Part shown: in pieces, positions 35,391 through 43,419 of the stretch
Layout: each line of letters begins with the position of its first letter
How positions within the stretch are numbered: the stretch's first letter is position 1
Assembly: GCA_965279705.1 (NCBI GenBank)
Contig: OZ257257.1
Span: forward strand, 2,666,001-2,730,000
Source of the DNA: Stagnimonas sp965279705
GTDB taxonomy: Bacteria; Pseudomonadota; Gammaproteobacteria; Nevskiales; Nevskiaceae
Direction of reading: 5' to 3'
DNA: 64,000 bases
Program-made: the position numbers and the translations under genes
Notes under the pieces: generated by a model
The model's database searches: none
What the model was told of the DNA's origin: nothing
Seen by the model: the letters and a program-made list of their open reading frames with translations, nothing else

Positions 35391-36152
35391 CTACGGCTTG
35401 TTGCTGCTCGCCGCGGCCAGAAATGCCGGGCGCTCGCCGCCGCCATGCAACACCAGATTGGTACCAGATGCATACGCAGCCGCCGACGACGCCAGCCAGA
35501 CGCAGGCCTCACCCACATCCCGCGGCTCGGCCATGCGACCCATCGGCACCGTTGCTTCCACGGCGGCAATGCCGTCTTCATCGCCGTAGTGCAGGCCCGA
35601 CTGCTCGGTGCGAACCAGGCCCGGGCTCACCGCCACCACGCGCACTTTCGGCGCCCACTCCACGGCCAGTGATTGCGTCAGCGATAGGATGCCCGCCTTC
35701 GCCGCGCCATAGGCCGCTGTGCCGGGCGAAGGCCGCAGCGCCGAGATGCTGGCGACGAACACGATCACGCCGCCCGCCTGAGCCTGCATCAAGGCATTGG
35801 CCTTCTGCGCCAGATGCAGCGGCGCCAACAGATTCAGCGCGATGATTTTTTCGTGGAAGCGCGGTGAGGCTTTGTCCGCCAGTGCGAAGGGCGCGCCGCC
35901 GGCATTGTTCACCAGCACGTCCAGTCGCCCGTGCTCTGCGGCAATGCGAGCAAACAGCGCATCCACCGCTGCCGCGTCGCGCACATCGCAGGCCATGAAG
36001 AGCGCACTGCGGCCCTCCACCTGCGGCAACTGCGCGGGTGCCTCGCGGCCGCAGACCAGCACGGTGTAACCGGCTGCGAGAAAGCATTCGCTGATGCCAC
36101 GGCCCACGCCCTTGGCCCCGCCCGTCACCAGCACGATTCTCGGTTGTGTCAC
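35391..36152 (-). CDS. Short-chain dehydrogenase/reductase
   Basis: A 253-residue SDR with TGGAKGVGRGI, NNAGG, FVASISALRPSPG (catalytic Ser) and YGAAK. The C-terminus YASGTNLVLHGGGERP fits the family. GTG 36152 is preferred because GAGGG precedes it; an ATG at 36179 lacks a site and would add nine residues. It lies upstream of the DUF3604 gene by 83 bp on the same strand and is divergent from the meta-cleavage operon. The substrate is unknown. Confidence 0.9.
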   Translation of the reverse strand: MTQPRIVLVTGGAKGVGRGISECFLAAGYTVLVCGREAPAQLPQVEGRSALFMACDVRDAAAVDALFARIAAEHGRLDVLVNNAGGAPFALADKASPRFHEKIIALNLLAPLHLAQKANALMQAQAGGVIVFVASISALRPSPGTAAYGAAKAGILSLTQSLAVEWAPKVRVVAVSPGLVRTEQSGLHYGDEDGIAAVEATVPMGRMAEPRDVGEACVWLASSAAAYASGTNLVLHGGGERPAFLAAASSNKP

Positions 36153-36289
36153 GTCAGATCCCTCATTGAATAGCGCCATGCTAGGCGATGCGCCCACGAC
36201 ACCCGTAGTCCGAAAGGATGACGCTCCAGCGGCGCTGTTTGGCAAAGATGCGCGTCACTCACCGCATCCATGATTGGGGCGCAAAACGC

Positions 36290-37120
36290 ATGTCCAGCAA
36301 ACCCGTCCCCGAAGGCCATTACGCCACGCTCGCCAATGGCTACCGCGTGCACTATCTCGATGAAGGCAGCGGCCCGGTATTGGTGCTGCTGCACGGCTCC
36401 GGCAACGGTGCCTGCGGCATCAGCAACTTTCGCGGCAACATCCCGGCCTTCGTCGCGGCCGGCTATCGCGTCATCGCGCCCGACCTGATCGGCTTCGGCT
36501 ATTCCGACAAGCCCACCGACGTCGACTACCCGCTGAGCTTCTTCGTCGAGTGCGTGAAGCAGGCGCTGGATGCGATTGGTGTCGACCAATACACCTTGAT
36601 CGGTAACTCACTCGGCGGCGCAGTGGCACTTGGCTTTGCGCTGGCGCATCCGAAGAACGTCGAGCGTCTGGTGCTGATGGCGCCCGGTGGTCTGAATGAT
36701 CTGCCCGACTACCTCGCCATGCCTGGCATGGCGGCGATGTTCGCGCTCTACGGCTCGGGTAAGCCAGTGACTGAAGAAGCGATCAAGGACTTCTTCATCA
36801 AGGCCTTCGTGGTCAACCCGGCCTGCGTCACCGACGCGCTGGTGCATGAGCGCGCCGAGATGGCCAAGGGCCAGAACCCGCAGGCGATCAAGACCATGAA
36901 GGTGCCCAACATGACCGAGCGTCTGAGCGAGATCGAATGTCCCGCCCTCACGCTTTGGGGCCTCAACGAAAACATGATGCCGGACAGCGGCATCCTGCGG
37001 CTCGCCAAAGGCTTGAAGCACGGCCGCATGGTGCTGGTGCCGCAGTGCGGGCACTGGGTGATGATCGAGCACGCTGCCTTATTCAATCGGACCGTTATCG
37101 ATTTTCTGGCGAACGGCTAA
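36290..37120 (+). CDS. tesD: Alpha/beta hydrolase, meta-cleavage-product (C-C) hydrolase-like
   Basis: A 276-residue alpha/beta hydrolase at the head of a lower meta-cleavage pathway. Features are LLHGSGNGACGISNFRGN (oxyanion region), APDLIGFGYSDKP, nucleophile Ser107 in GNSLGG, an acid in NENMMPD and His in CGHWVMIEH. Gene order matches TesD/HsaD, which split the ring-cleaved secosteroid. The symbol rests on context, as other C-C hydrolases look alike. ATG 36290 is chosen; ATGs at 36248 and 36218 are in frame upstream. The stop shares one base with the next start (TAATG). No extradiol dioxygenase gene adjoins it. Confidence 0.82.
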   Translation: MSSKPVPEGHYATLANGYRVHYLDEGSGPVLVLLHGSGNGACGISNFRGNIPAFVAAGYRVIAPDLIGFGYSDKPTDVDYPLSFFVECVKQALDAIGVDQYTLIGNSLGGAVALGFALAHPKNVERLVLMAPGGLNDLPDYLAMPGMAAMFALYGSGKPVTEEAIKDFFIKAFVVNPACVTDALVHERAEMAKGQNPQAIKTMKVPNMTERLSEIECPALTLWGLNENMMPDSGILRLAKGLKHGRMVLVPQCGHWVMIEHAALFNRTVIDFLANG

Positions 37121-37917
37121 TGGCGCTCTCAACAGCCCGCATCCACGCCCTCGGCGACGAACTGTTCGCTGCGCTGCGCTCACGCACCATACTCAGCCCG
37201 CTCACCGAGCGCGAGCCGGGCATCTCCATAGCCGACGCTTACCAAATCTCATTGCGCCTGCTGGAGCGTCGCATCGCTGAAGGCGAGCGCGTCATCGGGA
37301 AGAAAATCGGCGTCACCAGCAAGCCGGTGCAGGACATGCTCGGCGTGCATCAGCCGGACTTCGGCTTTCTCACCGACCGCATGTGGGTGGCCGATGGCAG
37401 CACCATTTCGCTGACGCGCGACGGCATGATCCAACCGCGTGCCGAGGGCGAGATCGCCTTTGTGCTCAAGAAAGACTTGCGCGGCCCCGGCATCACCGCC
37501 GAGCAGGTGCTGGATGCCACCGACTACGTCTCGCCCTGCTTCGAGATCGTCGATTCGCGCATCCGCGATTGGAAAATCAAGATCGAAGACACCGTCGCTG
37601 ACAACGCCAGCTGCGGTGTGTTCGTGGTGGGCAAGACGCGCATCGCACCACGTGCCCTCGACCTCGCTCTCGTTGCGATGGACATCCACAAGAACGGCGT
37701 GCATGTCGCCTCGGGCCTCGGCTCTGCGGTGCAGGGTCACCCCGCTACTGCCGTCGCCTGGCTCGCCAACACGCTCGGCGAATTCGGTATCCCCTTTCTT
37801 GCGGGCGAGATCATCCTCTCCGGCTCGCTCGCGCCCCTGCTGCCCGCCGTGCCGGGTGACCGTTTCGAGATGCAGATTGCCGGTATGGGCAGCGCATCCA
37901 TTTCGTTCGAGGCTTAA
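37120..37917 (+). CDS. tesE: 2-hydroxypenta-2,4-dienoate hydratase family enzyme
   Basis: A 265-residue member of the hydratase/decarboxylase (MhpD/TesE) family adding water to a 2-hydroxydienoate to give a 4-hydroxy-2-oxo acid. Typical segments are GKKIGVTSKPVQDMLGVHQPDFG, EGEIAFVLKKDL, CFEIVDSRIRDWKIKIEDT and the late GEIILSGSLAPLLP. The start codon ATG 37120 overlaps the hydrolase stop, supporting coupled translation. The frame is open 180 bp upstream within the hydrolase gene, but that is a shadow. It feeds the aldolase encoded two genes downstream. Confidence 0.92.
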   Translation: MALSTARIHALGDELFAALRSRTILSPLTEREPGISIADAYQISLRLLERRIAEGERVIGKKIGVTSKPVQDMLGVHQPDFGFLTDRMWVADGSTISLTRDGMIQPRAEGEIAFVLKKDLRGPGITAEQVLDATDYVSPCFEIVDSRIRDWKIKIEDTVADNASCGVFVVGKTRIAPRALDLALVAMDIHKNGVHVASGLGSAVQGHPATAVAWLANTLGEFGIPFLAGEIILSGSLAPLLPAVPGDRFEMQIAGMGSASISFEA

Positions 37918-37926
37918 ATCGTTCTC

Positions 37927-38844
37927 ATGAAAAAGATCAAGTGCGCCATCATCGGCCCCGGCAACATCGGCACCGACCTGATCTACAAACTCCAGCGCAG
38001 CAGCATGCTGGAGCCGGTGTGGATGGTCGGCATTGATCCCACCTCCGAAGGCCTGGTGCGCGCCCGCGACATGGGTCTGAAAACCACCGACAAGGGTGTG
38101 GATGGCCTGCTGCCGCATGTGCTGGCCGACGGCGTGCAGATCGCCTTCGACGCCACCAGTGCCTACGTGCACAAGTCCAACTCCGACAAGCTCAATGCGC
38201 TCGGCGTGCTGATGGTCGATCTCACGCCTGCCGCCATCGGTGGCCTCTGCGTGCCGCCGGTCAACCTCAAGCAGCATGCTGCCGCAGCGGCCATGAACGT
38301 CAACATGATTTCCTGCGCGGGCCAGGCGACGATCCCCATCGTCCACGCCGTGTCGCGAATCCAGAGCGTGGGCTATGCCGAGATCATCGCCAGCACCGCG
38401 AGCAAATCCATCGGCCCTGGCACGCGTGCGAATCTGGACGAGTTCACCTACACCACCTCGAACGCGATCGAGAAAATCGGCGGTGCGAAGAAGGGCAAGG
38501 CGCTCATCATCGTCAACCCGGCCGAGCCGCCGATGATCATGCGCAACACCATCTACTGCCTCACCGAAGAGGCACCCGACGAGCAGCGCATCCGCGAGTC
38601 GATTTTGCAGATCATCGGCGAGGTGCAGAAGTATGTGCCGGGCTATCGCCTGGTGAACGGCCCGGTGTTCGACGGCAAGAAGGTCGGCGTGTGGATGGAG
38701 GTGGAAGGCCTGGGCGACTACCTGCCCAAGTACGCCGGCAACCTCGACATCATGACCGCCGCCGCCACGCGCACCGCCGAAATGTTTGCCGAAGAAATCA
38801 TTGCGGGCCGCTACCAACTCCGCCCCGTCAAGGAGGCTGCATAA
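37927..38844 (+). CDS. tesF: Acylating acetaldehyde/propanal dehydrogenase
   Basis: A 305-residue NAD-dependent enzyme turning an aldehyde and CoA into acyl-CoA. It starts with the Rossmann motif CAIIGPGNIGTDLIYKL. The catalytic Cys region is NMISCAGQATIPIV, and PGTRANLDEFTYTTS and NPAEPPMIMRNTIYC are family-typical. The enzyme forms a complex with the 4-hydroxy-2-oxo-acid aldolase, channelling the aldehyde. The aldolase gene starts 1 bp after its stop. In the steroid pathway the aldehyde would be propanal, giving propionyl-CoA; acetaldehyde is equally compatible. Confidence 0.95.
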   Translation: MKKIKCAIIGPGNIGTDLIYKLQRSSMLEPVWMVGIDPTSEGLVRARDMGLKTTDKGVDGLLPHVLADGVQIAFDATSAYVHKSNSDKLNALGVLMVDLTPAAIGGLCVPPVNLKQHAAAAAMNVNMISCAGQATIPIVHAVSRIQSVGYAEIIASTASKSIGPGTRANLDEFTYTTSNAIEKIGGAKKGKALIIVNPAEPPMIMRNTIYCLTEEAPDEQRIRESILQIIGEVQKYVPGYRLVNGPVFDGKKVGVWMEVEGLGDYLPKYAGNLDIMTAAATRTAEMFAEEIIAGRYQLRPVKEAA

Positions 38845-38845
38845 C

Positions 38846-39901
38846 ATGAGCGAGCTGAAGAACCTCAAGGGCCGCAAGGTTCTGATTCACGACATGGCGC
38901 TGCGCGACGGCATGCATGCCAAGCGCGAGCAGATTTCCACGGCGCAGATGATTGCAGTCGCCACCGCGCTCGACGACGCGGGCGTGCCGCTGATTCAGGT
39001 CGCGCACGGCGGCGGTCTGGGCGGCAACTCCTTGCAGCATGGCTTTGCGCTGCACAGCAACGAGGAATACTGGGACGCCGTGATTCCGAAGATGAAGCAG
39101 GCCAAGGTCTCGGCGCTGCTGATCCCCGGCCTGGGCACGATGAAGGAATTGCAGAGCGCCTACGACCACGGCGTGCGCAGCGTGCATGTCGCCACACACT
39201 CAACCGAGGCCGATACCAGCCCGCAGCACATCGCCTATGCGCGCAAGCTCGGCATGGATACGACGGGCTTTTTGATGATGGCCCACCTCAACGATGCCAA
39301 GGGCCTCGCAGCCCAAGGCAAGCTGATGGAGAGCTATGGCGCGCAGACCATCTACATCACCGACTCGGCAGGCTACATGCTGCCCAACGATGTGATCGAG
39401 CGCGTGCGCGCCCTCAAGGCAGTGCTGAAGCCCGAGACCGAGATTGGCTTTCACGGTCACCACAATCTCGGCATGGGCATCGCCAATTCCATCGCCGCGA
39501 TCGAGGAAGGCGCGAGTCGCATCGACGCCTCCGTCGGCGGCCTCGGTGCCGGTGCCGGCAACACGCCGCTGGAAGTCTTCATCGCCGTCTGCGACCGCAT
39601 GGGCATCGAGACTGGTTGTGATCTCTTCAAGCTCATGGACCTGACGCAGGACGTGATCTTCCCGATGATGGATCACATCGTCCGCGTCGATCGCTCCTCG
39701 CTGACGCTGGGCTTTGCTGGCGTCTACTCGACCTTCCTGTTGCACGCCGAACGCCTGAGCAAGAAGTACGGCATCCCCTCGCGCGACATCCTGGTCGAGC
39801 TCGGCCGCAAGAAGATGATCGGTGGGCAGGAGGACATGATCGAAGACACCGCGCTGACCATGGCCCGCGAGCGCGGGCTGCTGAAAAAAAAGGCTGCATA
39901 G
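38846..39901 (+). CDS. tesG: 4-hydroxy-2-oxovalerate aldolase family
   Basis: A 351-residue DRE-TIM metallolyase-type aldolase (DmpG/HsaF/TesG family) cleaving a 4-hydroxy-2-oxo acid to pyruvate and an aldehyde. VLIHDMALRDGMHAKREQ contains the Arg-Asp active-site motif; HGHHNLGMGIANS holds the metal-binding His pair; GLGAGAGNTPLEVF is the conserved late segment. AAGGAGG at 38830-38836 supports ATG 38846. The partner dehydrogenase is encoded directly upstream. It is the last gene of the block before a hairpin-rich intergenic repeat. Confidence 0.95.
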   Translation: MSELKNLKGRKVLIHDMALRDGMHAKREQISTAQMIAVATALDDAGVPLIQVAHGGGLGGNSLQHGFALHSNEEYWDAVIPKMKQAKVSALLIPGLGTMKELQSAYDHGVRSVHVATHSTEADTSPQHIAYARKLGMDTTGFLMMAHLNDAKGLAAQGKLMESYGAQTIYITDSAGYMLPNDVIERVRALKAVLKPETEIGFHGHHNLGMGIANSIAAIEEGASRIDASVGGLGAGAGNTPLEVFIAVCDRMGIETGCDLFKLMDLTQDVIFPMMDHIVRVDRSSLTLGFAGVYSTFLLHAERLSKKYGIPSRDILVELGRKKMIGGQEDMIEDTALTMARERGLLKKKAA

Positions 39902-39925
39902 CTATAGCGCAGCTTTGATTTGATC

Positions 39926-40064
39926 CCCTCTCCCGCTTGCGGGAGAGGGTGGCCGAAGGCCGGGAGAGGGGGCGAGCGAAGCGAGTGCTTTTGATGTGTG
40001 ACACAGACATCATTCGCTGCGCTCAACCCTCTCTCCAACTCTCTCCCGCAAGCGGGAGAGAGGG
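39926..40064. repeat. Pair of inverted intergenic hairpin repeats
   Basis: The 198-bp gap holds two hairpins in opposite orientation. CCCTCTCCCGC-TT-GCGGGAGAGGG is at 39926-39949; CTCTCTCCCGC-AA-GCGGGAGAGAG is at 40039-40062. GAGCGAAGCGAG (39974-39985) accompanies the first, and an inverted GAGCGCAGCGAA relative (40012-40023) the second. The units look like a dispersed REP-like intergenic repeat present as an inverted pair. They may act as a terminator after the aldolase gene. Confidence 0.75.
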
Positions 40065-40100
40065 CAAAAGCAACACACAACAAAATCTAAGGAGAGCGGC

Positions 40101-40970
40101 ATGGCCAGCGTCAAGGACTTCACCCCCATCGTGGTTTCGTATGTGCTTTGCATTGCCGCTGGTGTCGCCGTGCTCTTCGGGCTCGAGCTACCTCAGCCCT
40201 GGGATGCGTTCGCCGCCGATGTGGTCGCCACGCTGGTGATCTTCGGCTTCAGCTACGCCTATAAGAACTCCAGCTTCTACGACGCCTACTGGAGCGTGAT
40301 CCCGCCGCTGCTCGCGGTGTTCTGGATGGACGCTTATCCCGGTGCGTGCAGTGACCCGCGCGCGATCATGGTGATGGTGCTGGTCTGGCTGTGGGCGATT
40401 CGCCTGACCACCAACTGGTCGGTGTACTGGGGCGGGCTGCATCACGAGGACTGGCGCTATTCAATAGTCCGCGCCCGTGCCGGCAAGTTTGGGACGCTGG
40501 CCGATCTGTTCGGCATCCACCTCTTCCCCACCGTGCAGGTGTTCCTGGGCTGCCTGCCGATCTACGCGGTGATGACACGCATTGGCGAACCGCTGGGTTG
40601 GCTGGATGCCCTCGCCTTCGTCGTCACGCTGGGTGCGATCCTCATCGAAATGATTGCGGACTTGCAGTTGCATGCCTACATCGCCAGCAAGAAGCAGCCG
40701 GGCGACTTCATCAAGACCGGCCTCTGGGCTTGGTCGCGGCACCCGAACTACTTCGGCGAGCTGAGCTTCTGGTGGGGTCTGATGCTGTTTGGTCTCGCCA
40801 CTGCGCCCGACCAATGGTGGTGGGTGGCGCTGGGTGCTGTGGCGATGACCCTGATGTTCAAATACGCCAGCGTCCCGCTGATGGACGACCGCAGTGTGGA
40901 GCGTCGCCCCGCCTATGCCGAGCACATGCGCAAGGTGTCGGCGCTGTTGCCGCTGCCGCCACGCAAGTAG
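40101..40970 (+). CDS. DUF1295 membrane protein, steroid 5alpha-reductase C-terminal-like
   Basis: A 289-residue inner-membrane protein with about seven hydrophobic helices. The DUF1295/steroid-reductase signature FIKTGLWAWSRHPNYFGELSFWWGL sits near the C-terminus; the Arg-His-Pro-Asn-Tyr is the NADPH-site hallmark. WAIRLTTNW and WGGLHHEDWRY are also family-typical. AAGGAGAGCGGC precedes the ATG. Members are related to eukaryotic steroid and fatty-enoyl reductases; a C=C reductase of steroid rings fits the context but is untested. The next gene lies 19 bp downstream. Confidence 0.88.
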   Translation: MASVKDFTPIVVSYVLCIAAGVAVLFGLELPQPWDAFAADVVATLVIFGFSYAYKNSSFYDAYWSVIPPLLAVFWMDAYPGACSDPRAIMVMVLVWLWAIRLTTNWSVYWGGLHHEDWRYSIVRARAGKFGTLADLFGIHLFPTVQVFLGCLPIYAVMTRIGEPLGWLDALAFVVTLGAILIEMIADLQLHAYIASKKQPGDFIKTGLWAWSRHPNYFGELSFWWGLMLFGLATAPDQWWWVALGAVAMTLMFKYASVPLMDDRSVERRPAYAEHMRKVSALLPLPPRK

Positions 40971-40989
40971 CCGTTTTCAAGGAGCGCAC

Positions 40990-41514
40990 ATGCACAAGCA
41001 ATGGGGTCGGTTCTTCATGCTGCTGGTGCGCGATGCGGTGGCGATCGCGCTGACCTTGTGGCTCTGGCAATACACGCTGCAACTGGCGCAGCCGCTTGGC
41101 GTCTACGGCATTGCCATTCATAGCCTCACCGCTGTCGCCACTGCCTTCATCGGCTATCTGCTGCACGAATGGGGGCATCTGCTCGGCGCCTGGGGCAGCC
41201 GTGCGGCGTTCGAGCTGCCGACGCCGTTCGAGACTTTCTTTCTGTTCCGCTTCGACAACCTGCGCAGCACGCGCCCGCAGTTTTTCTGCATGGCGCTCGG
41301 CGGCTTCGCGTCGAGCATCTTGATGGTGATTTTTCTGGTGCTGGTGCTACCGAGCAGCGTGCTCGCCACGCAGATCGCACTCACGCTCACTGCACTCGGC
41401 GTGCTCGCCACTTTCATCATCGAAGTGCCGGAGTTCTCGCGCGTCTGGCGTGGCGGGCCGATCCCCAATGGTGCGGCCTTCGTGCATCCGGGTGTGACCG
41501 AAGGCCGACACTGA
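40990..41514 (+). CDS. Small membrane protein with HEWGH motif
   Basis: A 174-residue protein with about four hydrophobic segments (residues 8-33, 38-58, 96-116 and 122-142). HEWGH at 59-63 lies at the end of the second helix and matches the HExxH zinc signature of membrane metalloproteases such as site-2 proteases. I recognise no second conserved S2P motif, so protease function is unproved. AAGGAGCGCAC precedes ATG 40990. It follows the DUF1295 gene by 19 bp and is probably co-transcribed. Function unknown. Confidence 0.75.
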   Translation: MHKQWGRFFMLLVRDAVAIALTLWLWQYTLQLAQPLGVYGIAIHSLTAVATAFIGYLLHEWGHLLGAWGSRAAFELPTPFETFFLFRFDNLRSTRPQFFCMALGGFASSILMVIFLVLVLPSSVLATQIALTLTALGVLATFIIEVPEFSRVWRGGPIPNGAAFVHPGVTEGRH

Positions 41515-41552
41515 TCGGAAACGGCTTTGCTCTCTTTCGAGAATTACGGACT

Positions 41553-42248
41553 CTATTTCTCGCTTCCCAAGAACGTGATGATCGAATCGATCTCCTCCGC
41601 AGTGGTATCGAACCACTCGATGCCCGGCGCATCGGCGCGCCACTTGCCGCGATAACGCAACACGTTGTGTACGGCGCGCTCAGCAGCGCCTTGATTCTTC
41701 ACTTGCCAAGTTTTTAGGATCTTTGGCTGCTGGAAAACAGCGCTGCTGCGACATTGTTGCGCGACGCGCTTCTCTGCATCATCCGCCCGGCCGAGCTTGA
41801 TTGGAAATGGGCCGGACGGCTTCATGATCAGCTCGAAGCTGAACGCATAAAGCCAGCCGCTTAGGTCGGTTTCGTCGGCAATCCCCACGTCCGCCGCCGC
41901 CTCGATTGCTTCGGACTCCACCTCATCCTCATCCAAATCTTCCACTTGCGGAAGACGGAACATGCCGCCGCCGAGGGAGGTAAGTTGCTTCGTGTTCTTA
42001 GAGATAAATGGAACATACCAGCGGATCGCCGCCGCAACCGACATCGGTTTTCTCGACTGTGCGCGAATAAACGTGGCGTCACGATCCTGTGCCGGCAGGC
42101 GGCCCTCGATCACGAGATGCACCAGTTCGATGAGTCGAAAAGGTTCGCCCGACTGAACCTCCTCCATTTGCAGAATCTCCGGGATCGCCGTGTACCGTGC
42201 GAAGTGATAGGCCCAGGAGTTAGTCGGTTCAAAAGGCTTGGGGTCCAT
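41553..42248 (-). CDS. T5orf172/GIY-YIG-like protein
   Basis: A 231-residue protein. The C-terminal half (about 130-231) resembles the T5orf172 branch of the GIY-YIG superfamily: GWLYAFSFEL, FPIKLGRADDAEKRVAQQ, the central strand with ILKTWQVKN, AAERAVHNVLRYRGKW, and EWFDTTAEEIDSII. The N-terminal half (HFARYTAIPEILQMEE onwards) is unrecognised, and an acidic stretch (VEDLDEDEVESEAIEAAADV) links the two. GIY-YIG proteins include nucleases and phage or mobile-element proteins. Local base composition is lower in GC than the flanks. Function is uncertain. Confidence 0.7.
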   Translation of the reverse strand: MDPKPFEPTNSWAYHFARYTAIPEILQMEEVQSGEPFRLIELVHLVIEGRLPAQDRDATFIRAQSRKPMSVAAAIRWYVPFISKNTKQLTSLGGGMFRLPQVEDLDEDEVESEAIEAAADVGIADETDLSGWLYAFSFELIMKPSGPFPIKLGRADDAEKRVAQQCRSSAVFQQPKILKTWQVKNQGAAERAVHNVLRYRGKWRADAPGIEWFDTTAEEIDSIITFLGSEK

Positions 42249-42269
42249 CTTGGCTCCGTCGATAACTAT

Positions 42270-42977
42270 CTATGGATGAATTTCACGTTGTAAATCCAGT
42301 GAGACGACTTCAAAACCACTTCTCAAAGCGGTCGTCTTCGGTATTGCTGTGTGGCGCGCCAGATTGCCTTCTGCATTGAGACGGGTGATTCCATGGAAAT
42401 GGTAGGGCTGCATGCAACAGCCCACAAATAAAAAGGAGTCGATCCTTGGCTCTGCGGGCTCGTCGCAATAGTGCGCCAAAGCCTCTGCAACACATGTAGC
42501 GATGTCTTCATGAAAGCTGCCACTGACGGAAAGATGCGAGATAGCCAATCGCTTTGCTTTCAGATGCCTGGTGGCGAGCACAATACTTTCATACGCGACG
42601 TTGTAATAGAAATCTCGATACGGCTTTCCGTATCTCGGGACGGCGAACTGTTCATAGCATTTCGAACTTTCTGAGGCGGCCAAAACGACACCGCGAAGTT
42701 TTCCTGCAGCCGTTAGCGACGGCAGCACAACGAGCGATGCCGTAGGGCACTCAAACCTGTTCCAGTTCGCGACGTCCGAAATCTGCTTCTCGTCAATTCC
42801 GAGATCATGCGAGAAAAAGCGACGAGCTGAACCGAGGGGAGAGAAGCCATCCTCAGATGACACGATGAAACAATCTACTTCTCCACGTTCTGCAAGGGCC
42901 TCGAAAGAGCTATTGAAGTCGTAGCCGAGAAGTGTGGTGTGTCCGCCTTGCCCTCTAAGGGCCGCGATTTTGTTCAT
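42270..42977 (-). CDS. Hypothetical protein, possible macro-domain-like fold
   Basis: A 235-residue soluble protein I do not recognise. The middle (KPYRDFYYNVAYESIVLATR, HLKAKRLAISHLSVSGSFHE, then DIATCVAEALAHYCDE) recalls the repeated-helix segment and late Gly/Ser loop of macro domains, but the ADP-ribose-binding motifs are not clear. It starts 21 bp upstream of the GIY-YIG-like gene on the same strand. Sampled lines of its DNA are 52-55% GC, lower than most neighbouring genes. The pair could be an accessory or defence-type insertion, which is inference. Confidence 0.6.
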   Translation of the reverse strand: MNKIAALRGQGGHTTLLGYDFNSSFEALAERGEVDCFIVSSEDGFSPLGSARRFFSHDLGIDEKQISDVANWNRFECPTASLVVLPSLTAAGKLRGVVLAASESSKCYEQFAVPRYGKPYRDFYYNVAYESIVLATRHLKAKRLAISHLSVSGSFHEDIATCVAEALAHYCDEPAEPRIDSFLFVGCCMQPYHFHGITRLNAEGNLARHTAIPKTTALRSGFEVVSLDLQREIHP

Positions 42978-43419
42978 TCTTGTGCCCTTTAATGCCGAAT
43001 GGTGATTCGATCCAAATGGCTGCGAGATTAGGGCAAACGCTCAGAGTAGATGGGCCAGCACGGTTCTCTGTAGCACTTGGTTCTACCGATGCCGCCACTA
43101 AGTGCTCAACAAGCAGGCCATTACGCAACCTCGGCGAGCCGCAGTATCTGCCCTGTCGATGTCCCCGGCGGGTTTGAGCAGCGTTGGTATTTGCAGTTCG
43201 ATCCAGAGGGACGCTTTGGGCTGATTCGAGCCTGTGACCACTTCGACTTAACACCATGCAATCGAGCGATTCGGTTGTTACTGGCCCCGTTGGCAGTGCC
43301 TGTTCTTACTTGTTACACGCTTGTGATTTGGCAGAAATATCCAGTGGGCTCACGAGCAAAGCGAGCGCTGCCAAAAAACTCGCTGCGCTCCCTCCTCCGC
43401 CCACGAGGGGTGCTGGAAA
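42978..43419. other. 442-bp region without a convincing gene
   Basis: Short ORFs on both strands show no family features and no good ribosome-binding sites. The right end holds an imperfect hairpin (GTGGGC at 43344, GCCCAC at 43399-43404). It encloses GAGCAAAGCGAG (43354-43365) and its inverted relative CTCGCTGCGCTC (43379-43390), the dispersed repeat also seen near 39974 and 60502. It may terminate the leftward DUF1302 gene that ends at 43420. Confidence 0.6.

Noticed and set aside
37249..38877. 542-codon minus-strand frame across hydratase and aldehyde dehydrogenase genes
   Set aside because: Spans two recognised genes and their stop codons on the other strand, His/Asp/Gly-rich shadow composition, no motifs.
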